This document shows positions 1-5,965 of a stretch of 20,532 bases of DNA, piece after piece. This DNA comes from a virus: positions 1 through 20,532 of the IMG/VR virus record IMGVR_UViG_3300031873_000707, one strand, 5' to 3'. The notes under the pieces were generated by a model. That model saw only the letters and a program-made list of their open reading frames with translations. It was not told the DNA's origin and did no database searches. The translations under genes and the position numbers were made by a program. Position 1 is the stretch's first letter, and each line of letters starts with the position of its first letter.

Positions 1-199
1 CTGCCGTTTCCTCTTCGTTGCCTTCCCAGATCTCGTCCATGAAGTGCTTCCCGACCTTCACGCCCCTTTTGAAGCTCTCCCACTCCTCCCGGGAGAAGAT
101 GAGCTTGCCGTTACAGACGCCGCGGCCCTCGGGGCCCGAGAAGACCCTCACATGAACGAAGTCGCCACGGGGTTCTGGGTAGAACCGATGCTCGGTCAT
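1..199 (-). CDS. Hypothetical protein, 3' end beyond window
   Basis: An open frame reads leftward from an ATG at 199-197 and stays open for 66 codons to the window edge, so its C-terminus is missing. The peptide starts MTEHRFYPEPRGDFVHVRVF and ends in an acidic stretch rich in Trp and Glu. An AGGGA ribosome binding site lies about 7 bases upstream of the ATG. The mix of aromatic, charged and small residues reads like a real soluble protein rather than a GC-rich shadow frame. It follows the leftward gene at 280-579 by 80 bases and is probably cotranscribed with it. I do not recognise the family. No membrane segment or cysteine pair is visible in the part present. Confidence 0.62.
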   Translation of the reverse strand, partial: MTEHRFYPEPRGDFVHVRVFSGPEGRGVCNGKLIFSREEWESFKRGVKVGKHFMDEIWEGNEEETA

Positions 200-279
200 T
201 GGATGGTCCCTTGTAAAGGAGCCTCTGGAGGCCTCCCGGACCCGGGGGAATGGGTTGAACCGGGGGGCCCCCGTTGGCT
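200..279. other. GC-rich palindromic gap between two leftward genes
   Basis: These 80 bases separate the two leftward genes. They contain a perfect 10-bp palindrome GGAGGCCTCC at 227-236, an overlapping hairpin GCCTC-TG-GAGGC at 221-232, and a near-perfect palindrome at 258-275 built on CGGGGG-G-CCCCCG. There is no T-run, so this is not a classical intrinsic terminator. It could be an operator, an mRNA processing hairpin or simple GC-rich sequence. The AGGGA ribosome binding site of the leftward partial gene sits at its left border. Confidence 0.35.
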
Positions 280-579
280 CTAACCTTCGAAGTTCGCCTC
301 AGCCTCTCTGGCCCGCGCCCAGCGTGCCTTCGCGGACGCGATCCGTCGTTGCTTCGTCTCGGGTGACTCCTGCAAGAACCGCCCAACCTGCAGCCGCTCG
401 ATCTTCCCCTTCCGCATTATGGCCGTTACTCGGATGTCCATATCGGCGTAGGCCTTAAATAAATCTTCAAACGCTTCTCTACTAACGCTCGCTTCCAGTC
501 TCGGGCTTTTTACCACTTTCAGTCCTAGTTCGAAAGCTTGTTTCTTCAGCCATTCAATCCTCTGCTCTCTTGTCTCCAT
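280..579 (-). CDS. Hypothetical protein (99 aa, basic C-terminus)
   Basis: A 99-residue leftward protein with an ATG start directly behind a strong AGGAGGA ribosome binding site. It is largely helical by composition: an N-terminal charged helix (METREQRIEWLKKQAFELGL), a middle section containing FEDLFKAYADMDIRVTAIMR, and a C-terminal Lys/Arg/Ala-rich helix (residues about 75-99) that could contact nucleic acid. It is the first gene of the leftward unit, facing away from the replication and structural genes across a shared promoter region, a position where phages often keep regulators or host-takeover genes. I do not recognise the family and see no helix-turn-helix I would defend. Confidence 0.65.
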   Translation of the reverse strand: METREQRIEWLKKQAFELGLKVVKSPRLEASVSREAFEDLFKAYADMDIRVTAIMRKGKIERLQVGRFLQESPETKQRRIASAKARWARAREAEANFEG

Positions 580-596
580 TGTGATCCTCCTGTCTC

Positions 597-625
597 TTAT
601 TAGGTTGACTTTCTACCGGTGTCAA
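597..625 (-). promoter_or_regulatory. Putative sigma70-like promoter, leftward
   Basis: On the minus strand a perfect TTGACA (625-620) is followed after 17 bases by TAATAA (602-597), a weaker match to TATAAT. It would drive the 99-aa leftward gene with a very short leader that just includes the AGGAGGA ribosome binding site. The -35 box lies inside the spacer of the rightward promoter. Confidence 0.45.
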
Positions 626-632
626 GAATAAC
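605..632 (+). promoter_or_regulatory. Putative sigma70-like promoter, rightward
   Basis: TTGACT (605-610) is followed after 16 bases by AATAAC (627-632, four of six matches to TATAAT). It points toward the TTG-started gene at 657 and the long rightward gene array. The two opposing -35 boxes form an inverted repeat TTGAC-N11-GTCAA (605-625). A single protein bound here could therefore affect both directions. Confidence 0.4.
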
Positions 633-656
633 TTCAAAAAACCCTCGGAGGTCCCA

Positions 657-956
657 TTGGCGGGAGAAGAACAAGAGAATCTGTCGCCACCGGCCCCGGG
701 TCTCCTGTGGCTGGCCTTCGAAAGTCCCTGGGCGGGCCCCGGAAAACCCTACCCTCGGTGCATCGTCCAAGATAGTGAGCTCGCGAAGCGCCTACGGAAG
801 GCCTGGCCAGGCGTCAAAAAACTTGTCGGCGAGAATGAACTCGGGAAGCGATACCTCGAAAAGGCCGCAGAGGCGGGCAAACGGCTGAGGTGGATAGATT
901 GCGCGGGGTGGATGGAAGCCGCCAGAAGACAAACAATAAAACCAGAGGAAGTATAG
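657..956 (+). CDS. Hypothetical protein (99 aa)
   Basis: First gene of the rightward unit. The start is a TTG chosen because GGAGG at 647-651 lies five bases upstream; no in-frame ATG fits. The N-terminal third is Pro/Gly/Trp-rich (PPAPGLLWLAFESPWAGPGK), and the rest looks helical with many Lys, Arg and Glu, ending in a Trp-containing segment (WIDCAGWMEAARRQ). The family is not recognised. It could be a small early phage regulator. It is followed after 29 AT-rich bases by the next small gene. Confidence 0.55.
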   Translation: MAGEEQENLSPPAPGLLWLAFESPWAGPGKPYPRCIVQDSELAKRLRKAWPGVKKLVGENELGKRYLEKAAEAGKRLRWIDCAGWMEAARRQTIKPEEV

Positions 957-985
957 AATATAGATACAAACAAAGAGGGGAGCCC

Positions 986-1192
986 ATGTCTAGGGCAGAA
1001 AAACCTAATCCAGTTTGGTGGACTTGCCGAAAGGAAGACGACTATCTGAGAGTGGTGCATCACCATGGTAGGCTGGGGTATATCTGCGACCCCAAGGTGA
1101 CGGCTGCGGGCGACACCATCTGGGCCTGTTGGAAGTGTAAAGAGTCAATCACTCCAATAGAGGCCTTAGCAACCATTGAGGATGAACGATGA
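986..1192 (+). CDS. Small Cys-containing, possible zinc-binding protein
   Basis: A 68-residue protein whose ATG at 986 has a GAGGGGAG ribosome binding site just upstream; the frame is open further upstream but lacks a comparable site. It has four cysteines (C14, C34, C48, C51) including a CWKC knuckle, plus a HHH cluster at 25-27. This suggests a small metal-binding fold such as a zinc ribbon, although the first two cysteines do not make a canonical CxxC pair. Its stop overlaps the start of the replication initiator by four bases (ATGA), so the two are translationally coupled. A role in replication or its control is inferred only from that coupling. Confidence 0.62.
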   Translation: MSRAEKPNPVWWTCRKEDDYLRVVHHHGRLGYICDPKVTAAGDTIWACWKCKESITPIEALATIEDER

Positions 1193-2016
1193 GCCCGCGG
1201 AAGGGCTCAAAAGAGGCCGTCGAGGGGTTGCGAGCGAAGGCCGAGGGCCACCCTCGAGGACCCCGCAAGCGGGCACCCGACGCCGGACAGTTCCTGGTCA
1301 TACACGAGGCCGAATTCGACTCGATGATGGAGGCTGGCCTATCCGGGTCCCAATTCGCGGTCCTATTGGCTATGCGACTACACGCCAAACCGGGGGTGGA
1401 GTGCTGGCCCAGTATCGCCCGCCTATGTGAGAAGACAAAGCTATCCAGGAGAGTAGTTCAGTTAGCGCGGGCAGCACTCATACGGAAACAACTGCTACGT
1501 GCAGTACGGCGCTCCGGCAACAAATCGTATTATGAGATTTTCTCTCCCGGTGACCCCGAGACAAATCAGGAAGATACGCCCACAAGGGGTGAAGTTTTGA
1601 TCACCCCTTTGGAAAGGGGCGAAGTTTTGATCACCCCTTTGGACAAGGGGCGAAGTTTTGATCACCCCGGGGGCGAAGTTTTGATCACCCCCCCCTGCCA
1701 CCGGGGGCGAAGTTTTGATCACCCAGAATATATTAAAAGGAAAATGAAAACGCCCGCGCACGCGATCCATGATGGTCGCGTGTCGGGCTTAACAGCAGAC
1801 CAGCAGGATAAGACAGCACGCGCTGGAGTTCGACGTCTGTCACGAGCCGTTGCAAGCTTGGAACTGGTCGGTGTGCCGCCGGCGGAACTGGGCGCTCTCA
1901 GTGCGGAGCACCTTGGTGCCCTCAGTGCCAGCGACTTCTCCGCCGCGCTGAAGGAGGCTGAGAGGACCAGGTCGGTCGTGCCCTTCCGTGAGGGCAGGAA
2001 CGGAGGATCTTCTTGA
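1189..2016 (+). CDS. Replication initiator-like winged-helix protein
   Basis: A 275-residue protein with a basic N-terminus, then a winged helix-turn-helix at about residues 49-118 (LSGSQFAVLLAMRLHAKPGV, then CWPSIARLCEKTKLSRRVVQ and a wing ending GNKSYYEIF). This pattern is typical of phage and plasmid replication initiators (HTH_36/RepA_N/phage-O-like). Residues 133-179 are a low-complexity linker encoded by five iterons. Residues 180-275 form a separate C-terminal part that may recruit a helicase or loader. A DNA-binding domain, iteron-coded linker and C-terminal domain in that order matches phage lambda O. The start is supported by GAGGA upstream and by the ATGA overlap with the preceding gene. 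An alternative reading is a transcriptional regulator, but the iterons argue for replication. No helicase or polymerase gene is in this window. Confidence 0.78.
   Translation: MSPRKGSKEAVEGLRAKAEGHPRGPRKRAPDAGQFLVIHEAEFDSMMEAGLSGSQFAVLLAMRLHAKPGVECWPSIARLCEKTKLSRRVVQLARAALIRKQLLRAVRRSGNKSYYEIFSPGDPETNQEDTPTRGEVLITPLERGEVLITPLDKGRSFDHPGGEVLITPPCHRGRSFDHPEYIKRKMKTPAHAIHDGRVSGLTADQQDKTARAGVRRLSRAVASLELVGVPPAELGALSAEHLGALSASDFSAALKEAERTRSVVPFREGRNGGSS
1586..1725 (+). repeat. Five 22-bp iterons inside the initiator gene
   Basis: Five direct repeats begin at 1586, 1616, 1647, 1670 and 1704. All share the 20-base core GGGYGAAGTTTTGATCACCC, extended to 22 bp by a G before and a C after, except that unit 5 ends in A. 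Gaps between units are 8, 9, 1 and 12 bases. Unit 1 contains a perfect inverted repeat GGGGTGA-N8-TCACCCC; the other units have one mismatch in it. The repeats fall in different reading frames: units 1, 2 and 4 read GEVLITP while units 3 and 5 read RSFDHP. The DNA is therefore conserved rather than the peptide, which marks them as protein-binding sites. Confidence 0.88.
1586..1750. other. Putative phage replication origin
   Basis: The five-iteron array (1586-1725) is followed directly by an AT-rich block at 1726-1750 (21 of 25 bases A/T, purine-rich on the top strand), in a gene that is otherwise GC-rich. Iterons next to an AT-rich unwinding element inside the initiator gene is the architecture of lambda ori within O. 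The encoded winged-helix protein is the natural ligand. This is inferred from layout only; no second origin candidate is visible in the window. Confidence 0.72.
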
Positions 2017-2069
2017 CCTCGAGGAGAAGTGCGGGCAAGCTCGCTGCAGAGCGAGGGGAGGCTGTCGCG

Positions 2070-3023
2070 ATGCCACCAAAGACCCGGAAGCAGCAAACCA
2101 CCGTCATTGTCGCTCAGGGAGGCGCCGGCGACGTCCTTTGCCACGGGCCCCTTCTGGAAGTTCTGGTTCACAGGAACGAGCTCGTCGTTGTCCTCGCCGG
2201 CCACCCGGAGATGCTCGCGGGGACCCCCGGCATCGAACTCCTTTCGCTCAGACCGCAGGCCGACTGGCGCAACGATGGGCGCAGGATCTGGATGGAGGTT
2301 CGCTCGGGGGCCTGGGAAATCAAGCGCTGGAGCGGGTCGCATCCCTACGACGGCTGGGCGGGCATTGGCGAGGATCGACGAACGCTGGTCCAAATCGTCG
2401 CGAACATCCACGGGGTCGAGGTCGACGCGGACGCCGTCCCAGTCTACAGGCCGACGGTCGGCGAAGTCGGAGCGGCGAACCGCTGGTTCGAGCAGTTCCC
2501 TCCGGGCCCGGTGGTCTTGGTCCACTGGCCGACCAAGACTTGCTTCGGCGCGAAGAGGTGGAACGTCGGGGCGAAGCCGGAGTTCGCCGCGACCTTCGTC
2601 CAAATCGGCTCGAGCGACGAAGAGAGAATCCCCTGGGCGACGAGCGCGCTCGGAATGCCGCTCCGGGACACGGCGGCGTTGCTCTTCTCCCGCCGGGTCA
2701 GCGCGGCGATCCTCGGTGAGTCGGTCTTCGCGCATATCGCCGCGAGTTCTCCGCTGGGGAAGCGGGCGATCACCGTCTTCACCTGCACCGACCCTCACGT
2801 TTTCGGGCACAAGAGTTCGACGAGGCTCTCCGCTCCGAACGGTTGCGAATACTGGCCGTGCAACGGCCCAGTCGGAGGCATCGGTTCGCTGTCACCCGGC
2901 TTCCTGAATCTCACCACCGGAAAGCCGATGATTTACTGGTGCCGGCAGCAGCAGAAGGAACGGCTCTGCGGGCCTTCCTGGAATTCAACTCTACAAGCGG
3001 TTCAAGCGTTAGGGGGTATCTGA
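2070..3023 (+). CDS. Glycosyltransferase family 9-like protein
   Basis: A 317-residue soluble protein with a GT-B type, GT9/heptosyltransferase-like signature. The first strand and glycine loop are at residues 11-23 (TVIVAQGGAGDVL). The second half has QIGSSDEERI at about 178-187, then AAILGESVFAHIAASS at 212-227 and TVFTCTDP at 235-242, matching the GT9 donor-site pattern (HLAAA followed by FG-TDP). The C-terminal cysteines C259, C264, C291 and C300 echo the C-x-PC...C...C pattern of heptosyltransferases. The family's usual donor-site Asp is Glu here. The acceptor is unknown: host surface glycan, virion protein or DNA are all possible. The ATG at 2070 has GGGGAGG eight bases upstream. A TTG at 2013, overlapping the initiator stop (TTGA) and also well placed after GGAGG, would add 19 residues. 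There is no signal peptide or membrane segment. Confidence 0.72.
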   Translation: MPPKTRKQQTTVIVAQGGAGDVLCHGPLLEVLVHRNELVVVLAGHPEMLAGTPGIELLSLRPQADWRNDGRRIWMEVRSGAWEIKRWSGSHPYDGWAGIGEDRRTLVQIVANIHGVEVDADAVPVYRPTVGEVGAANRWFEQFPPGPVVLVHWPTKTCFGAKRWNVGAKPEFAATFVQIGSSDEERIPWATSALGMPLRDTAALLFSRRVSAAILGESVFAHIAASSPLGKRAITVFTCTDPHVFGHKSSTRLSAPNGCEYWPCNGPVGGIGSLSPGFLNLTTGKPMIYWCRQQQKERLCGPSWNSTLQAVQALGGI

Positions 3024-3220
3024 TGTGTGAAATTTGCGGCTCGAAAGGAACTCCGACTCACTCGATCTCCATGACCAGCGTGGCGGGGCCCGTGACGGTC
3101 TACGTCTGCACCGAGTTTCACCAGCGGCTGAACGAAGCGAACAAGGCCAGGGCTGCGTCGCTCCTGAAAGACCTAGCAGCGACGCTCGATGTTCCCCAGT
3201 GGCCGAAGAAGAAAAAGTAA
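3023..3220 (+). CDS. Small CxxC/CxxxH protein, possible zinc binding
   Basis: A 65-residue protein starting at the ATG that overlaps the glycosyltransferase stop by one base (TGATG), with AGGGGG six bases upstream. It has CEIC at residues 2-5 and C29/H33 (VCTEFH), enough for one zinc site of the CxxC...CxxxH type. A helical, Lys-tailed C-terminus ending PKKKK follows. It sits between the glycosyltransferase and the acetyltransferase and is coupled to both. The function is not recognised; a small accessory or adaptor protein is a guess. Confidence 0.66.
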   Translation: MCEICGSKGTPTHSISMTSVAGPVTVYVCTEFHQRLNEANKARAASLLKDLAATLDVPQWPKKKK

Positions 3221-3642
3221 TGATAGATATTAGTCTAATTGCAGCGACCGAAGAGCACCATCCTCTCATCTATAATAGCTTTATTAGAAGCGTCTCGGGC
3301 GACTACGATAGGAGGAAGAACAAGCGGCAGAGGCGGCCGGCGCCGCAATTCGCGCAGAGGCTGCACACGGTCGCGGAGAAGATGCTCAAGGAGGGCCGGG
3401 CCATCGTGGCCGATACCGGAGGCCTGGCGATCGGCTGGGCGATCGGAGGCGGGATGCCGCCGGCGCTGCACTTCGTCTACGTGAAGCGCGACTTCCGCCG
3501 CAGGGGGATCGGGATGAGCCTCGTGCAGGAGCTTTTCCCCGAGGGCCCACTGTTCGTTGCGCACATGACCCGGGCGGGCGGGTTCTTCCTCGACCACTGC
3601 AAGCGGCGGGTGGAGGCTCTTGCCGGGGCCTGGGAGGAGTGA
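3220..3642 (+). CDS. GNAT-family N-acetyltransferase
   Basis: A 140-residue protein with the GNAT core: a beta strand and acetyl-CoA pyrophosphate loop at about residues 83-101, seen as LHFVYVKRDFRRRGIGMSLV. This contains the RRxGIG motif A, preceded by the IGWAIG strand at 71-76. Family members transfer an acetyl group from acetyl-CoA to an amine on a protein or small molecule. The start ATG overlaps the previous stop by one base (TAATG); the ribosome binding site is only a weak purine run, so translation probably depends on coupling. GNAT genes just upstream of the terminase occur in other podovirus-like phages, with substrates generally unknown. The target here cannot be inferred. Confidence 0.8.
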   Translation: MIDISLIAATEEHHPLIYNSFIRSVSGDYDRRKNKRQRRPAPQFAQRLHTVAEKMLKEGRAIVADTGGLAIGWAIGGGMPPALHFVYVKRDFRRRGIGMSLVQELFPEGPLFVAHMTRAGGFFLDHCKRRVEALAGAWEE

Positions 3643-3643
3643 C

Positions 3644-4057
3644 TTGAAAGAGTTCACTGACCAGGAGCGGATCGGCATCATCGACGACGCCAACGCCGGC
3701 GCGACGATCCAGGACCTCGGCGATCTCTACAACTGCACCGAAGAGGACATCGAGGGGCTCTGCAAGAGAGACCCGGAGGTGGGGCAGGCGGTCAGGTCGG
3801 CGAGAGCGAAGATCCGCATGTTCATTCGGAAGCGGTTGATGGAGGTCTCCCTCAACGAGTTCGACCAGCGCAGCGCCTATTGCGCCCTCGGGCAACTGGC
3901 GAAGTCCTATCTCCGGGACAACGAGCGACCCAAGAGAGGCCGGAAGAAGGGCGAGGAGGTCGACCTCGACGAGCTCTCGGACGAGGAGGTCGAGAAGCTT
4001 CTCGCGGAGAGCGATTCTAAATTCGCTGAATATGTAGGAAAGCAAAAAGACAAGTGA
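3644..4057 (+). CDS. terS: Terminase small subunit
   Basis: A 137-residue protein starting at a TTG with GGAGG six bases upstream. An upstream in-frame TTG at 3620 has no ribosome binding site of that quality. The N-terminus carries a helix-turn-helix-like segment at about residues 9-36 (IGIIDDANAGATIQDLGDLY and then NCTEEDIEGL). A helical oligomerisation region follows, then a basic/acidic tail (RPKRGRKKGEEVDLDELSDE) that would contact DNA and the large subunit. The size, the domain layout and the position directly before TerL define the call. Its stop overlaps the TerL start by four bases. It would recognise the packaging site and stimulate the TerL motor. Confidence 0.8.
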   Translation: MKEFTDQERIGIIDDANAGATIQDLGDLYNCTEEDIEGLCKRDPEVGQAVRSARAKIRMFIRKRLMEVSLNEFDQRSAYCALGQLAKSYLRDNERPKRGRKKGEEVDLDELSDEEVEKLLAESDSKFAEYVGKQKDK

Positions 4058-5505
4058 GACTCCTGCCTGATCACGGGTCGGCCCGTAGAGCAGTTCTTCT
4101 CAAAGAGTGGCTTCGACGCAAAGCCCAAAAGGACGTAACCAAGGCCCTGCGTGACCAGCTCATCGAGAAGCAGAAGGACTTCATCGACTCGACGGCGCGG
4201 AGCAAGGTCGCCTGCTGCTCGAGACGCGCAGGGAAGACCTGGATGCTGGTCCGCGGGATTCTCTTGATGGCGCACTCCAGGCCGGATTCTGATATCGCGA
4301 TCGTGACCGACACGAGAGAGCACATCAAGAAGCTCGTCTGGGATGAGATGCTCGACATCGCGGAGGAGCTTTCGATTCCCCTGCGGGCGAACCACAACGA
4401 CCTCATCCTGCGGTTCCCTAACAAGAGCCGCGTCTGGCTCGCCGGCATCCCGACAATCAAGGACGCCAAGAAGCTGAAGGGGTTTCGATTCGACCTGGCC
4501 GTGATAGACGAGTGCCAAGACGTCAGGGAAGAAATCCTCGCGTACACCCTCGACGAGGTCTTCGCGCCGGCGTTGATGGACACCAAGGGCCAGCTCTGGA
4601 TGACCGGGACGCCGGGGGCCCGCAAACATGGCCGCTGGTTCGAGGCCTCGAGCGGGGCGAGCCCGGGTTGGAGCCTCTGGTCCTGGAACCAGGTCGACAA
4701 TCCGCGCTTCCCGGCCTGGGCTCACATCGCGGCGGCGGGCGAAGACTGGCAAAAGTTCGCCAGGGGCTATGTCCAGGTGGAAATCCTCGGGAAGGGCTTC
4801 TCCCTCGACGATCCGAAGGTCAGGCGCGAGTGGTTCGGAGAGTGGATCGAAGATCTCTCGAAGGCGATTTTCAAGGTCCCCGACGGGGCGATCGTCTCCC
4901 TCGAGGAGAAATGGAACTGGGATGCAGCTCGACTTGTAGCCTCAATCGACCTCGGGTTTACCGAGGAGGCGGCCTTTGTCGTCAACGCGCTCCTCGATGG
5001 GAAGATCCGGCAGGTCTACGAACACGCGCAAACCAGGATGAGCCTCTCGGACATCATCGAGCATGCAAAATCCATCTACCTGAAGTTCCCGGCCCCCGGT
5101 TGCACGCCGGCCAATGTCAAAACCAGGATCGAGATGACGGTCGTCGACCCGTCCGGCGGCGGCGCGAACATGAACCGGGAGATCCAGCAGCGGTTTCACC
5201 TGCCCTCGAGCGCGACCGAGAAAACGAACAAGCGGGACTACCTGATCCTCGGGAACGATGCTTTTGGGCGCGGAGTCGTCAAGGTCCTCCCGAAGACGGC
5301 CCAGCAATTGCGCTCGCTCGAATGGGACGAAGAGCGGAAAAAGGAACACGACTCGGGGCAACCGCAGGGCCTCGCGGACGCCTGGCTTTACAGCTGGCGA
5401 TACCTGAGCCTCTTCGCTGAGAAGACCCAGAAGCCCATGATCCCGTCGGAGGATGAACTCATGCTTGCGCGACGACTTCGGCAGATTCGGAAAAAGAATT
5501 ATTGA
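4054..5505 (+). CDS. terL: Terminase large subunit (ATPase/nuclease)
   Basis: A 483-residue packaging motor. The ATPase half has a terminase-type Walker A CSRRAGKT (residues 55-62), Walker B LAVIDECQD (148-156, with D152 and E153) and the coupling motif TGTPG (184-188). The RNase H-like nuclease half has the expected acidic residues: D299 in VASIDLGF, D365 in VVDPSGGG and D442 in LADAWLYSWR. Length is normal for the family. The GTG start overlaps the small-subunit stop (GTGA) and has only a distant AGGA, so it is probably translationally coupled. It cuts concatemeric phage DNA and pumps it into the prohead through the portal. Packaging mode (cos or pac) cannot be read from the sequence. Confidence 0.96.
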   Translation: MRLLPDHGSARRAVLLKEWLRRKAQKDVTKALRDQLIEKQKDFIDSTARSKVACCSRRAGKTWMLVRGILLMAHSRPDSDIAIVTDTREHIKKLVWDEMLDIAEELSIPLRANHNDLILRFPNKSRVWLAGIPTIKDAKKLKGFRFDLAVIDECQDVREEILAYTLDEVFAPALMDTKGQLWMTGTPGARKHGRWFEASSGASPGWSLWSWNQVDNPRFPAWAHIAAAGEDWQKFARGYVQVEILGKGFSLDDPKVRREWFGEWIEDLSKAIFKVPDGAIVSLEEKWNWDAARLVASIDLGFTEEAAFVVNALLDGKIRQVYEHAQTRMSLSDIIEHAKSIYLKFPAPGCTPANVKTRIEMTVVDPSGGGANMNREIQQRFHLPSSATEKTNKRDYLILGNDAFGRGVVKVLPKTAQQLRSLEWDEERKKEHDSGQPQGLADAWLYSWRYLSLFAEKTQKPMIPSEDELMLARRLRQIRKKNY

Positions 5506-5518
5506 CACAGGGATCTAG

Positions 5519-5965
5519 GTGTGGATCCAATCAAGCATGCAGCGGAACTCCATAGAGGCGCGGGTCGACCTAACCTACGGTTATCTCGCAGCCGACATGA
5601 TCTCGCATCGCATAGAGTCGCTGCGCATCGACTCTGAGAACCCCCTCCTCCTGCAGACCTCCAAGAATCTCACTTCCTCAAGTGGCCTGGCCTACAACTT
5701 CAAGCAGTTCAAGGGGCATTCTCCAGAGTATCTTGTTGTCCAGAACAATGCCACAACTGGAACAGTTACAGTCGAATGGAACAACGGCACGGGGGACCTC
5801 GTAACCACAATCCCGGCAAACGGAGGTCTCGCGGTCATTCCCGATCCGCATAGAATCCTCGCAGGTGGTGGCGTCGAGTCGCCGTACCTTGGCGAGGTTG
5901 TGGTGATCAAAGCAATCGGCGGAACCGCGCTCGTTGATATATCGTTTTGGGGGTATTCGTCGTGA
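5519..5965 (+). CDS. Beta-rich virion protein, paralogue 1 (TerL-portal interval)
   Basis: A 148-residue protein with a GTG start five bases after AGGGA. The C-terminal two thirds look like a beta-sandwich: LVVQNNATTGTVTVEWNN, then TIPANGGLAVIPDPHRI and a last strand ending VDISFWGYSS. The downstream neighbour has the same order of elements, so the two are probable paralogues. Small proteins of this sort between terminase and portal or next to the capsid gene are often head decoration or head-fibre proteins. That role is inferred from position and composition only. The stop overlaps the next start by four bases (GTGA). Confidence 0.72.
   Translation: MWIQSSMQRNSIEARVDLTYGYLAADMISHRIESLRIDSENPLLLQTSKNLTSSSGLAYNFKQFKGHSPEYLVVQNNATTGTVTVEWNNGTGDLVTTIPANGGLAVIPDPHRILAGGGVESPYLGEVVVIKAIGGTALVDISFWGYSS

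Noticed and set aside
890-985. Longer version of the small Cys-containing protein starting at 890
   Set aside because: The extension overlaps the preceding gene and has poor composition; the ATG at 986 has a strong GAGGGGAG site.
1586-1725. Iteron array considered as a CRISPR array
   Set aside because: Gaps between repeats are only 1-12 bases, far too short for spacers, and the repeats lie inside an open reading frame.
2013-2069. TTG start for the glycosyltransferase overlapping the initiator stop
   Set aside because: Not excluded, since GGAGG is well placed, but the ATG at 2070 has an equally good site and begins just before the first GT9 strand; I chose the ATG.
1719-2810. 363-codon open frame on the minus strand opposite the initiator and glycosyltransferase genes
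   Set aside because: Arg/Asp/Pro-heavy composition typical of a reverse shadow in GC-rich DNA, and the forward frames have recognisable domains.
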